Positions 11,426 to 21,275 of a DNA stretch of 64,000 nt are shown here, one piece after another (position 1 is the first letter of the stretch; each line of letters starts with the position of its first letter). The notes beneath the pieces are model-generated. The model ran no database searches and was not told the origin of the DNA. It saw only the letters and a list, made by a program, of their open reading frames with translations. Where the stretch lies: contig SMSO01000014.1 of assembly GCA_004764695.1 (NCBI GenBank), positions 7,058,029-7,122,028 on the forward strand, in the 5' to 3' direction. The stretch comes from Schizochytrium sp. TIO01 (lineage: Eukaryota; Sar; Bigyra; Thraustochytrida; Thraustochytriidae). The position numbers were made by a program, and so were the translations under genes.

Positions 11426-11538
11426 AATTGCAAACCGCCACTGTCGCTCGCTCGCTTGCTCCTTTGCTTGGAAACCGAGCCAGACGCCGTGGCAGAGAGA
11501 GCTTAGACCGCCTCCTCTTCCACTCGGGAACGCTTTGC

Positions 11539-11576
11539 GGTTGCGGCTGGGCTTGGAGGTTGCGGCTGGGCTTGGA
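11539..11576. repeat. Tandem 19-mer, two perfect copies
   Basis: The 19-base unit GGTTGCGGCTGGGCTTGGA occurs twice head to tail. Confidence 0.85.
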
Positions 11577-11982
11577 GGAAGCATTATGAGTGAGTGCAAC
11601 AAAGCACAGAGCATAAAGCTTGGCTCGCTAGGTAGCAGCTATTCTTCGTTTCCAGGGAAGAATGAAAAGCACCAGATCAAGACGAAAACCTGTGCAAGAT
11701 CAAGGAAGGCCCATTGAGATTGCCACCAAGATGCCTCCTGGTCCACACGGTTCCCGAAGACACGGAGGCCAGTACCGTAAGCTTTTGTTGGAGCTTGCTT
11801 CTTCAATTGGTTCTATATTAATTGATTGGTTGATTGATTGATTGATTGATTCCTGCATCGATTTATTCATTTGACACCAAGCACTGCAGCTGCTTCCCGG
11901 TCAAGCCACGACCGGTCTTCTCGGCCAAGAATGCGACGCCATTCGCAGAACTCGCAGCAGCTGTGACCACGCTCCCCGGTCG

Positions 11983-12080
11983 GTTTGTTTATTTATTTAT
12001 TTGTTTGTTTGTTAGCTTATTTGTTTGTTTATTTCAAGTTGTTCGTTGGTTAGCTTATTTGTTTGTTTATTTCAAGTTAT
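11983..12080. repeat. TTTG/TTTA tandem repeats
   Basis: Two related blocks of TTTA and TTTG units, with the stretch TTAGCTTATTTGTTTGTTTA repeated. Confidence 0.7.
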
Positions 12081-15000
12081 TTTGTTAATGTAATATTTCA
12101 TCATCGAATTTGGCCAATGGGCTTGGATCAGTGAATCAGTGAATTAATGAATCAGACATCAAACTCACGAATGATAAAGAAGAGCGAATGGAATATTATG
12201 AATGCATCGCCAGTGTTTCCTACAAAGTTCGTAGTAAGTCGAAAAGTAACAAATGCTTTTGCAACTCCGAGATTCGCCCTACGAGCTTCCATGAAAGGCA
12301 GTGCGAATTAGTGCATGGTCGTGCAGGTGGCGTACTGCAATCTCCGCATCCATCCACGGCGTGCGGGCCAGACAAACCTTCGATGGATGTTCGATTAGAG
12401 TCATGAGACCGAGAGGGCTTTTGGAGGATAGGCGTCTACTTTTCAGCAGTCTAAACTTCTGGGACCACCGGCACCCGTTCAATCAATTGGTGCAGCACTC
12501 TTCGCTTACCCAGGTCGGGTTAATCGTAGCTTTTATTTGGGAGGTAGGCGAGCTGCCCACAACCAAGTTGCAGCCTGCAGAGCTGCGAAGTATATTCTGT
12601 CCAAATTAATCATTGGACGAACGGCCCAAACGATCTTTTTACATTGCATTTTAGCCGCCGTAATTGAAAGCGATTTCTTCGCATGTGCATACCGAAGTGT
12701 TCTGGGGAAGGCAGCGAACCATTTGAAAATCACATCTAAACATTCCCGCACACAAGCGAGGCTCTCCCAAGTAGAGCGCATACAGATTAACAAACCATAC
12801 CTAGTTGTCTGTAGACAGCTACGATGAAGATTTGCTCAGACCTAAGAAGTAAGCAGCAGTGTTACAGAAAAGACCCGCTCTCATCTTGGAATCAATCCCC
12901 CAATTCATTTTCAAAACTAGATAACCAGTCATTCCTTGCTCTCGACACGTATAACACAGCCACTTAATACATCGAGATATCTGTGCCACAAACCTTGGAA
13001 CGCCAAGAACTCCAAACTGATTTGACTTTTAGAAAAGATAGATGACATCTGGTTTCGTTGTATTCATTTTTCATAGGAGGGTGCTAGTGCGAGGAATAGG
13101 AAGAATCGAGCGAGCGGCATACGCGGTGGCGTTGTCCAGGTCGCTTGTCCTGCTACAAGTTCTGTTAGCTCTTATCAGTAACACTGAAGTTCTTACAAGT
13201 AGGGAATGTAGTACCTAGGTGCACCAGAAATGGCGTATAAAACCCGGCAATCTCTGGAACCAAGAACTCCTGTTGCCTAATTTGCAGTATATGGTAATCG
13301 CGGCGGAAAACCGAGTTCAACACCAGCCGCAGCAACATCTCCATGTTCTCACTCCCTTTCTTTACCTCCAAGTTGTTACGTTTGCAGCTGTTTTGTTTGC
13401 AGTAGATTTGAGCCCGCCACTGCAATAGAGAAAGTGAACCATTTTACATCCATCTACAATTCCAATCTCCGTTGCATCGACGTATTCTTCAATTTTAATG
13501 CTTTCTCGGAATGCAAAATAGCGACCACATCCAAAAAATGCTGGGAAGAGCGCTGTTACACACAATACGGCGACCGTGAGCTACCGGTCTAGAGAGACGA
13601 TGTTCGCGCAACACGCCTTTGAACTTGGGGCGCAATATTTTAATACACAGTAGGCTTCACAACGCAGGTCGTGATTTCTCGAGTAGAATTGATGGCTTGA
13701 TGCGCCAGGAGCGCCGAAAGGAAGAAGCAATACGAAAGATTTGAGGTTTTTGTCGAAAAATAACGGAGGATGCCTGTAGTACCTAGGTCCTACAAGACAG
13801 AGGGAGTAAACAGGATCTATTTTCGTACGGGATCTTCTTTGCACAACCTGGTCTCAGATTGGAAAGTTGTGACTGCCGGCGCTAAGATAGTAGTTTGACA
13901 TTCTTGGGCAGATTTTACCATGAAAGCCACTGTCGAGAATGCCGAGACGGATATCTCCAAGCCAGAATCATAGCTAGCTAGCCACAAGAGAAAGCTTAGA
14001 TACTATCGTGTGATTGTTTCATGTTTTTAAACAAGAAGAATCCGCCAAAAAGGTGGAGTTAGACCACGCTTCACAAGATCTGCAATTGTATAAAAAATGT
14101 AAAACCGTCACCGTCAAGACTACTTGTAAGACGGATCGCGATGATTCCAGGAAACAATCAATCAATCCATCAACAAAGAAGTGGCATGAATGAATAAAAA
14201 TAAGATTCACTCGGCTAGGCCAGCACTACAGCGTGGCCACTTTCTTTGAAGATAGCCACTCCTGAAGATCGTGATTTCTCTACTCGAAGCTCGAGAGATC
14301 CCTGCTACAGCGACGGTGTGTGTATATGGTAAGGTATCCAACTCATGTCTTTATAAAAATCTCCATATTCATGATACCAACGCAGTTCGCGAAATGTGCG
14401 GCTGCGGACACTCCGGAAGCGACTTTCACCATAGGAGTCTTTAGAGCGGGACTAACCATCTCTCTGCGAGAAAATGGTGGATCCTTTTTTCTTCCTTTTA
14501 TTTTTTAAATATGAAAAAGAAAGTCATATCTTTGGTAAATTTAATTATTTTTATTTTAAAAAAGGAAGTACTTTTTTAAAATATTAAAATATTAAAATAG
14601 AAGACAAGAAAACTCGTTTTCTTTTCTGGTCTCGCGGTAATTCAAACTCGGCGCAATCAGCGAACTCACGTGAAGCTTTTGCTGGGGAAAATACATCACT
14701 CTCAATCGCCCCAAAGCGAGCATTTTCCACAACCATGCCTCAAAAGGGAGTAGGTTAATATTAAGCCCCCTTTGCGTGCAGCTCGCAGCTTCGGCTGATT
14801 GCGGCAGCTATATTTCGCAGCCATTTCTTTCATTTCCTTCTCCTTTCCAATGGAATCGCACAAAAATTCCAAGAATTAAAGGAGCATTCATTGCTTTCAC
14901 TTTAGTTTTGAACGATCAGTGCGTATACTGAGCACACTTAAAACCTTTCCTCTCTTTCTTCCTTCCTCTCTTTCTTTGGTCTCTCCATGTTACGAAAGCA

Positions 15001-15374
15001 GAAACAAAAAACACAACGAAGTCCTTCGTCCATTGCACTCACTGCTCACTGTGCCAACCTGTGCACGCCCGCCGGAAAGTTGCGGCAACGATTGCCGCCA
15101 TGGCAATCATATCATATCCGCTGCCTGTCCGAGCAGGATCGTCCCAAGATTCCGCAAGCCCATGCCGATTGGCTTCTGCGGGCTCATACGCCCTTAGAAA
15201 TCATTGCTTCCTTCCTCGTACAACCGACAGGTATTCGAGGATGTACGTGTGAGAAGCATTCGAGGAATTCAATGCCTTAGGGAAAAGGAGAAAACCAAAG
15301 GAATTTGTCGTTTCGAGCTTTGAAATTTGAAATGTGCACTGTATCATTGATTGTATACTGTATTCATTATGAAT

Positions 15375-15380
<6 letters not shown>

Positions 15381-15415
<35 letters not shown>

Positions 15416-15427
15416 GAGAGAGAGAGA
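15381..15427. repeat. (TA)n then (GA)n compound microsatellite
   Basis: About 15 TA units followed directly by about 8 AG units. Confidence 0.85.
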
Positions 15428-15757
15428 AAGCCGCGGCAAGTCTTTCGACCATAAGGGTCCACATACGCCATAAGCTAAGAGTGAATCTGCGGCTCCGAGG
15501 GCACGAGGCCGGCGCAGAGGCAGGCGTTTCTCTGGATATGCGGCAAAGGAATCAAACCTACTCGCTTTGTCGTCTGCGCGGTGCTTCAAGTTCACCCCAA
15601 AGCTGCACAAGAGCTGGCCGAACGACTCTTCTCTTGGTGTCAAAGGTACCGACCGTCGAGGGGCTAAAGGCTGAAAGACCCAGCGCTCGTTGCCCAAGTC
15701 TGAGGTTCCTCTTCAATTGAATCTCTTCTGCTTTTAGTCCAAAGTTGTGGTTTTTAA

Positions 15758-15869
15758 ACGGAAAAGGAAAAGGAAAAGACAAAGAAAAGGAAAAGGAAAA
15801 GGAAAAGGAAAAAGAAAAGGAAAAGGAAAAGGAAAAGGAAAAAGGAAAAGGAAAAGGAAAAGGAAAGAA
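15758..15869. repeat. (GGAAAA)n hexanucleotide repeat
   Basis: About 18 GGAAAA or near units. The Lys/Gly-rich frames across it are repeat translations, not genes. Confidence 0.85.
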
Positions 15870-16938
15870 GAGTCAGAACTACAACAGCTCAGAGGAACGA
15901 GTCCGGAACGGTCCATCGCATCTTCTTCCGAAGGTGGTGGTAGGAGCCTACTACTACTGCTATTAAGTACTTCTCCAGAGTCCTGAATTCCGTAGAAACA
16001 ACTAGTAGTTAGCTAGGTACCTACTTCATTTTCTAAAAATCTATTAAAAATTGAATTGACCATTTTACTATTTTCTACATTCATTTGCAACTTCCTTTGT
16101 TTTGAATTTTTAAAATTAAAAAGGTCGAACTTGCGCGGAATGTGCCTCTTCCTCTGAAGTAGGTAAGTAAGTACCTATTCTTCTACCATCGATAATGGAG
16201 CGACTGCAATTCATGGGCGCTGCTCATGCTCGCTCGAGGCGATCGTGCGGTGGCGCTGGCGGAGCTGGTGTAGCACCTTCGTGGATACCTTTGGGAATAT
16301 GCACCTGTGCGCAAAGCGAGCGGATTAGATGGTTGGTACCAAGGCCGCTTTGTTTTGCTGGTTGAAACACATTCACGGCGGAAGAAGGATCCAAGAGCGA
16401 GCCCCAAATCGGGGCCCCAAATCTGACATTGCAGTGAAGAAGAGACATTCTTACCTTTGGATTGTGAAATATAATTTACAAAATAAATAAAATATATCCT
16501 ATCGAGAACAGGGACTCTTCGTGGGAGCCCACACCTGTGGCGAAGACGAGTGTCGAGAACGTTGTAGCAACTACATCATTCCCAGCGCCCCATGAGCAGG
16601 CAGATGGATACCTCGAACTGATTCTCGGCAGATCTTGGCCCACGTGACAAGTCTGTGCATCCTCATGTGCACCCTCGTGTCTGGATTCTCCTGGTATCAA
16701 AACTTGGTGAACGGACACGGTCACCAAGAAGCAGCAGGAATGCTGAACGTGGAGTGTGGATAAGCGAATTGAAATGATGGTGGTGTCGAAGGACCTGGAC
16801 ATCCCGTGTCTCAAGACAAATGATACCTGCTAGCTAGCTAGCTGCTACTTATACAGCTAGCTGCAGACGTGCTAGCAGAGTTGGCGATGATGACGTCAAG
16901 ATTTGCAAAAAGGTTGTACTACGACAATTTGATACTAG

Positions 16939-17314
16939 CATGTGTCTTCAAATGCAAAAACCCATCATTCTGCGGAGCTCTTTGATTTCCCGGAAGCCAG
17001 GACATCAGCAGCTGCATACGGCATTTGCAAAATTCAGCCTTTCCTGAAACAGGTTTCCTGGCGCAATACGCAACACCAAAACCACTCAACCCCTCGAGTG
17101 CGTGAGTATACCCACTATAATTCTACTAGGCCAACAATTAACGGTCTATCCTGCCCCAAAGCGGCCTAAACAAGTGGTCCATATTTCCTTCCCCAAAGAG
17201 GCCTATCGCAATCTCGAATATCTTTTGCACCCGCGAGTTGATATACTCTTCAATGATGCTGGAGAGTTGGTGTCCTTGACGCGCGCGCCTCGTGATGGCG
17301 TTTCTGGGCGGTGA
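16939..17314 (+). pseudogene. JmjN-like coding remnant (possible split gene)
   Basis: The frame from 16939 (after an AG at 16937-16938) reads AELFDFPEARTSAAAYGICK then IQPFLKQVSW, which resembles the JmjN domain of Jumonji histone demethylases (consensus EF-x-D, then YGICKI-x-PP, W). The frame runs to 17101, where a GTGAGT begins. Splicing to the AG at 17128-17129 keeps phase and continues QQLTVYPAPKRPKQVV to TGA at 17312-17314, and gives TPRVRQQL, similar to the TPRIQ segment after JmjN in KDM5 proteins. The implied intron is only 28 bases, and there is no convincing start codon or JmjC domain. It may be a decayed fragment or an exon of a larger gene. It sits about 250 bases from the Fanzor element. 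Confidence 0.3.
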
Positions 17315-17579
17315 ATCTGCTCCGCCACAGGCACGTGGCCGGCGACCTGAGGTGATAAACGTGAAGCACGCAACTTCCTCTCCACGACTATACCGTTTTG
17401 GGCCCTGCCGGAGTCAGAGCCGCCTCGCGACGCAAGGCCGAGGGCGGCTTTCTTCGAGCGGCGGTGACGTTTTTTCGCCTCCGCCTCTTATTCCCCCTCT
17501 TTCTCTCCTTGGAGATAGATGCGTAGATCGAACAAACGAACATACTCACGACTGACGGCACGAGGGCGGGTTTACGGTA

Positions 17580-17761
17580 GCTGCGTGTAGCACTCCCCTA
17601 GCGCACCCCGCGGCGGCGGCGGTTCCACCTTAAAGTTGGCGATTTTGGTTTTCTCTTAGATTTTAAACTACAAAATTTGCAAAACTTGCATTTCATAGAA
17701 GGAGCTAAGACTCCATCACGGACTAGTTAGACTAACCCGCGACTCAATGAAATGATTTTTT
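17580..17761 (-). ncRNA. Candidate guide (fRNA/omegaRNA) region at element right end
   Basis: In TnpB and Fanzor elements the guide RNA scaffold lies at and beyond the 3' end of the nuclease gene, ending at the transposon right end. Position is the only strong evidence. On the minus strand I see short inverted repeats: GTTAG-T-CTAAC (about 17726-17736) and GGAG-TCTTAG-CTCC (about 17703-17716). A GC-rich stretch lies at about 17600-17626. The 3' boundary and fold are unknown. Confidence 0.35.
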
Positions 17762-19213
17762 TTAAATCATGTCCTTGGATAGGTAGCGTAAAAGGATGCC
17801 TCTTGCGGCATGGACATCACGGTCTGCTACATGGTTGCACTTGAGATTAGGGCATTGGAAAACCTTGGATGCCCCGAGTTTATGGTGGAGGGTACCGCAC
17901 TCATTGCATGTTTTTGAAGTGTAGCTCTCTTGGCAAAGAACAAGCTTGCACCACGGGAACATCTCAGCCTTATGAATGAGAGCCTGGCGGAACCCAAAAT
18001 GGGACCAACGACACATCATTCGAACAGACTTCTTGGATATCCGTCGCTCCATCCTCCTGCTCATCTTAGAGGTTTCGAATTTGGGCAGGAGAATAACACG
18101 ATAGTTTTCACAAAGCCAAAGCGCGAGCTTGCGGTGAATCTCAGTGATCTTGTTCTTGATCTTGAGTTGGGCGCGATAGAAGGCGCGCTTCAAGGGGGTG
18201 TTGAAATCGTATGCAGTTTTCTTTTTATTTTCTTGAGCTTTATCAATCCTGCTTTGGATCTTATCAACGCGGCGACAGAGATAGAATATGGTTCTAAAAT
18301 CTTTCCCTGTGCCCCATTCAATGGCGCGGCCATCAGCATCATACATCGTCTGAAACGAGCGAACACCTGGATCTAGAGCAATGACACTGTGGTGCGCCTT
18401 GGGTGCCTGGTCCATTGGACGCTTTTCTTCTTCTCGTAAGAAGCAGAAGTACACATGCCCAAGGCGATTCATTTGCACACGCATGGCGTTCTTAATCTGA
18501 CTGGGGAACTTTTCTTTGCGCGTACGAAACTCTTTTAGAAAGCTGGTGGTCTTTGATTTCTCCGTATTCCAGATACGTGCGTTCACTTCGAAAATCTGTG
18601 ATTCATCACGCTTGGTCCGAAACTTATAAAAAGATTGCTCATGAACTTTCTTTTGTACAGCGAGTTCTTCGTTTTTGGCTCGTCCAGAGTTAAGAGCCTT
18701 GAAGAAATCCAGAATCCCGGAATCACGGATAGCCTGTGGGACCTCGAGAACCCATTCAGGAGCATCATGCCTTTCTTTAGATCGAACGGCTTTCTTTTCT
18801 CCATAGAGGGCACCATACGTTTGGGGATTCCCATCTTCATCTACTAAAACCTGCTTCGTCTTGGAATCCTTTTTGATGCACGCTTCTTGATGCAATTTGA
18901 TGGCTTCTTCCTCGCCCTTCGCCACGTCTCGGTGAAACGCAACGCCAGTATTGTAGGCTCTTCTAGTGACACCAAACCATTTAAGCAACTGTGTACGCTG
19001 ATCTTTAGTAGGGTATACCCTGACCTTTTTGGCACGGACAAGGTCATATTCTTTCTTGATGGTCTTGCGCGCCTTCGTGCGAGCTCGCTTCTTCCTCGCT
19101 GCGTCGTCGCCGTCTATTTTGCGCTGCTCGTTTTCCGTGATGCGATGCCACAAAGACGGTGATGATTCCGAGGAGGTCTTTGGTGAAGGTGTCTGCGTCT
19201 CCGGCATGTGCAT
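17762..19213 (-). CDS. Fanzor (TnpB-like RNA-guided nuclease), IS607-associated
   Basis: Likely start is ATG at 19213 (or ATG 19207), giving 483 residues. The frame stays open up to 19702 but there it is antisense-frame sequence over tnpA. TnpB/Fanzor proteins are guide-RNA-directed DNA endonucleases. Residues about 38-54 are strongly basic (RKKRARTKARKTIKK) and may act as a nuclear localisation signal. The N-terminal wedge/REC part includes VRVYPTKDQRTQLLKWFG and RRAYN. RuvC-I is IALDPGVRSF (Asp281). At the usual RuvC-II Glu position there is proline (ILLPKFETSKM, Pro377). A glutamate appears in CQESYTSKTC (Glu429), as in Fanzors with the rearranged active site. Zinc-finger cysteines are 436, 439, 454 and 459. 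RuvC-III is ADRDVHAARGI (Asp466). All catalytic positions are present, with no stop or frameshift. It most resembles the Fanzor2 type because of the IS607 partner. Confidence 0.92.
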   Translation of the reverse strand: MHMPETQTPSPKTSSESSPSLWHRITENEQRKIDGDDAARKKRARTKARKTIKKEYDLVRAKKVRVYPTKDQRTQLLKWFGVTRRAYNTGVAFHRDVAKGEEEAIKLHQEACIKKDSKTKQVLVDEDGNPQTYGALYGEKKAVRSKERHDAPEWVLEVPQAIRDSGILDFFKALNSGRAKNEELAVQKKVHEQSFYKFRTKRDESQIFEVNARIWNTEKSKTTSFLKEFRTRKEKFPSQIKNAMRVQMNRLGHVYFCFLREEEKRPMDQAPKAHHSVIALDPGVRSFQTMYDADGRAIEWGTGKDFRTIFYLCRRVDKIQSRIDKAQENKKKTAYDFNTPLKRAFYRAQLKIKNKITEIHRKLALWLCENYRVILLPKFETSKMSRRMERRISKKSVRMMCRWSHFGFRQALIHKAEMFPWCKLVLCQESYTSKTCNECGTLHHKLGASKVFQCPNLKCNHVADRDVHAARGILLRYLSKDMI

Positions 19214-19742
19214 CTTGGCCGTGTACCACGAGTTTGACATTTTTTCTTTCGAAAAGGTGTTCCAGGAGGTCGACTGCGATTCGCGCAAGTCGGTCGCGGT
19301 GCATGACCACAACTTGGCCGATTCCGCCGCGGTCACAGGCGTCCAGTAGGGAGCACAGGCCTTGGCGTTTGAAATTGACCCCGCTACCGATGTCTTTGTA
19401 GACGGCGGAAGCATCTGGGTAGGCGCGCTGGAGATCGCCAACCTGGCGTTCGAGGTCCTCCTTTTGCTTGGCCGAGGACACTCTGGCGTAGATAACGGTA
19501 CATCCAGAGCTGCGTTGCTCGCGGCCGGTGGAACCGCAATCAAAGATGCGCTCAACATCGTCGCAGGCGTAGATGCGCTTGCCTCCGGGGAAGCGCGCGC
19601 AGCGCACGCGTCCGCCATCGGCCCAGCCCCGAAGGGCGCTTGCTGAGACCCCAAACTTCCGGTGAAAGAACTTTGCTGGTTTGTATTCGAGGTTTGCTCC
19701 ACTTGCAGTGTTTGGAGCTTGGCGGTTCCTTGGCCTCCCCAT
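19044..19742 (-). CDS. tnpA: IS607-family serine recombinase (TnpA)
   Basis: 232 residues from ATG at 19742. The N-terminal part (residues about 20-66) is a MerR-like DNA-binding helix-turn-helix: FFHRKFGVSASALRGWADGG and ARFPGGKRIY. The catalytic domain begins VIYARVSSAKQKEDLERQ, with Ser89 the nucleophile next to Arg87. It continues through YKDIGSGVNFKRQGL, VVVMHRDRLAR and LLGIITVFVASHHG, ending in an Arg-rich tail. IS607 recombinases excise the element as a circle and insert it with little target specificity, typically between G residues. The last about 170 bases overlap the start of the nuclease gene in another frame, a compact arrangement. The protein is full length, with all catalytic residues visible, so it is probably functional. 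Confidence 0.93.
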   Translation of the reverse strand: MGRPRNRQAPNTASGANLEYKPAKFFHRKFGVSASALRGWADGGRVRCARFPGGKRIYACDDVERIFDCGSTGREQRSSGCTVIYARVSSAKQKEDLERQVGDLQRAYPDASAVYKDIGSGVNFKRQGLCSLLDACDRGGIGQVVVMHRDRLARIAVDLLEHLFERKNVKLVVHGQDAHAGDADTFTKDLLGIITVFVASHHGKRAAQNRRRRRSEEEASSHEGAQDHQERI

Positions 19743-19814
19743 TTTCTTACCTAACCTCCACTTCTTATTAAAGATCTAACTAAGTATAATATATGATTAA
19801 TATGAAACAAGCAC

Positions 19815-19837
19815 ATCGAAATATAAGTTATCGAAAT
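19815..19837 (-). promoter_or_regulatory. Direct repeat upstream of tnpA
   Basis: ATTTCGAT occurs twice on the minus strand (19837-19830 and 19822-19815), spaced 15 bases start to start, about 75-95 bases upstream of the tnpA ATG. Its position near the expected left end makes it a candidate recombinase-binding site. I found no matching copy at the other end. Confidence 0.25.
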
Positions 19838-20508
19838 TTTAACGGTTTTTGTCATACTGTTCATGAAACGTAGAACAAAGAGAGAGATTTGATATTGGTG
19901 GGTTTTTCCTTTCTCTGCTTTTCTCCTAATTCCGAGCTGCTAGGGCTGCGCTAGGAACTGTTACGGAGGCGATTCCTAGTGCGCAGGTAGATGGCCCCTA
20001 CTGTATCAGGAAAGGTACTAGTAGTAGTAGAGCTTACACTAAAGGGGCTTATGAGAGAGAAGAATTTGAGGCAAGTGCTAGAGTTCCTGATAAGTGACGG
20101 TTAGTGGGTGTTCCTGGGGTATCACCTAGCTAGCCAGTTGGTAAGAAGCACAGTATCTTGGATGCATGCTGGGGCGGGTCAGATTCCGGTGCGAAGGCAG
20201 CGAGGAGCCGTGAACGTGGCACTCGTCGGCCCGTCTCGCTCAGCTTTGGGAGCCATTTTGGGAGCTCGTTCATCGTTCTGGCTAGCCAGAGGGGCATGCA
20301 TGCCACAATCTCCCCATCGATCATCACTAAACCTCTGCAGCAAGCGCAGCACCGTAGTGCCTGCTACGGTTTAGGATAGGAGGGCGAGCATCTACATGCG
20401 CTTGCAATCTGTACCCTCCTGGACTTCGCTACGGAGATGAAGATAGATAGATAATGGAGGCACTTCTAGGGATTAGGATAGGAGGCGCGCAGGCAGCCGG
20501 GAGGGCAG

Positions 20509-20541
20509 TTAGCTAGCTAGCTAGCTACTAGCTAGTTAGTT
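20509..20541. repeat. (TAGC)n palindromic microsatellite
   Basis: Five or so TAGC units followed by TAGT variants. Similar short CTAG runs occur near 13973, 16831, 21908 and 58975. Confidence 0.7.
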
Positions 20542-20646
20542 TAACTAGTAGTTCAAGGCTGCGAGGATTCGTGGGACCCTCATCGACCAATTGGTGTGTT
20601 TCTTTGGCGAATGGAGTGTCTCACAGATGCGGTTGGGACTGCGATC

Positions 20647-20673
20647 TCAGCATTCAGTCAGTCAGTCAGTCAG
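20647..20673. repeat. (CAGT)n microsatellite
   Basis: About six CAGT units. Confidence 0.75.
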
Positions 20674-21198
20674 TCCTGCCGTTAGTTTCTCTCGGCTGCC
20701 TGATCGCCGACCCGCCGTTGGAGTCAAGAAGGGCCATCCTTGCTTCCTTCCCTTCGTTCGCTCGCTCTCATCATAACTAATCTCAGCTGTGCTTTCTCTC
20801 TCTCTCCTTTCATAACGCCCAGAGAGAGCTCGCTCTGTCTGAACATGGTATTTCAAAACGAATTGAAAACCAACAAAATCAACAACGACAACAACGAGAA
20901 CAACCACCACAACAACGCATAATACCAGCAGACAGCAACAACAATGTAAACAACGAAAGCCTAACCGTGCGCTGCTGCCGCTACCGAGCTGACCGGGCTT
21001 GCTTGAATGAGTAAAGACGACGAATTGGTCTCACGAATTGGTCTCCACAAGGAGGAGGGCATACGGGCCCTCTTTCTTCCCTTCCCTGCGGTGGTTAGAC
21101 CAGTAGTTGGAGCGCCTCTGCTGTAAAGAGGCGGTGGTTAGTTAGTGAGGCCTTAGAGTACACGGTTAACTTAAGAGAAGAAGAGTAAGAAGAGCAAG

Positions 21199-21275
21199 GT
21201 ATCTATCTATCTATCTATCTACATATATCTATCTATCTGTCTATCTATCTTATCTATCTTATCTATCTGTCTATT
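21199..21275. repeat. (CTAT)n microsatellite
   Basis: Interrupted CTAT units with CTGT and TTAT variants. Confidence 0.8.

Larger units (their letters stand above)
9843..16938. other. Gene-poor region with dense microsatellites
   Basis: About 7 kb without a convincing gene. Many short open frames are by-products of repeats: poly-Lys/Arg or Phe/Ser from polypyrimidine tracts, and Ile/Tyr from TA runs. Microsatellites are listed separately. A GTAAGT at about 10860 and others could belong to split genes or leader introns that I could not assemble. Confidence 0.5.
17580..19860 (-). mobile_element. IS607-type transposon with Fanzor nuclease (ends approximate)
   Basis: A two-gene element on the minus strand: serine recombinase TnpA (19742 to 19044) followed by, and overlapping, a TnpB-like Fanzor nuclease (19213 to 17762). 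This order is that of prokaryotic IS607 elements and their relatives in eukaryotes and giant viruses. IS607 elements have no terminal inverted repeats and make no target duplication, so the ends cannot be fixed by eye. I take about 120 bases upstream of tnpA and about 180 bases downstream of the nuclease as probable extent. Both frames are open and keep all catalytic residues. Flanks are eukaryotic intergenic DNA with microsatellites, which argues against bacterial contamination of the assembly. Confidence 0.85.

Noticed and set aside
15747-15986. Lys/Gly-rich frames across the GGAAAA repeat
   Set aside because: Direct translation of a hexanucleotide microsatellite.
19214-19702. N-terminal extension of the nuclease frame to 19702 (646 residues)
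   Set aside because: The extra 163 residues are an alternative frame of tnpA with low-complexity Ser/Ala composition; Fanzor/TnpB homology begins after the internal ATG pair.
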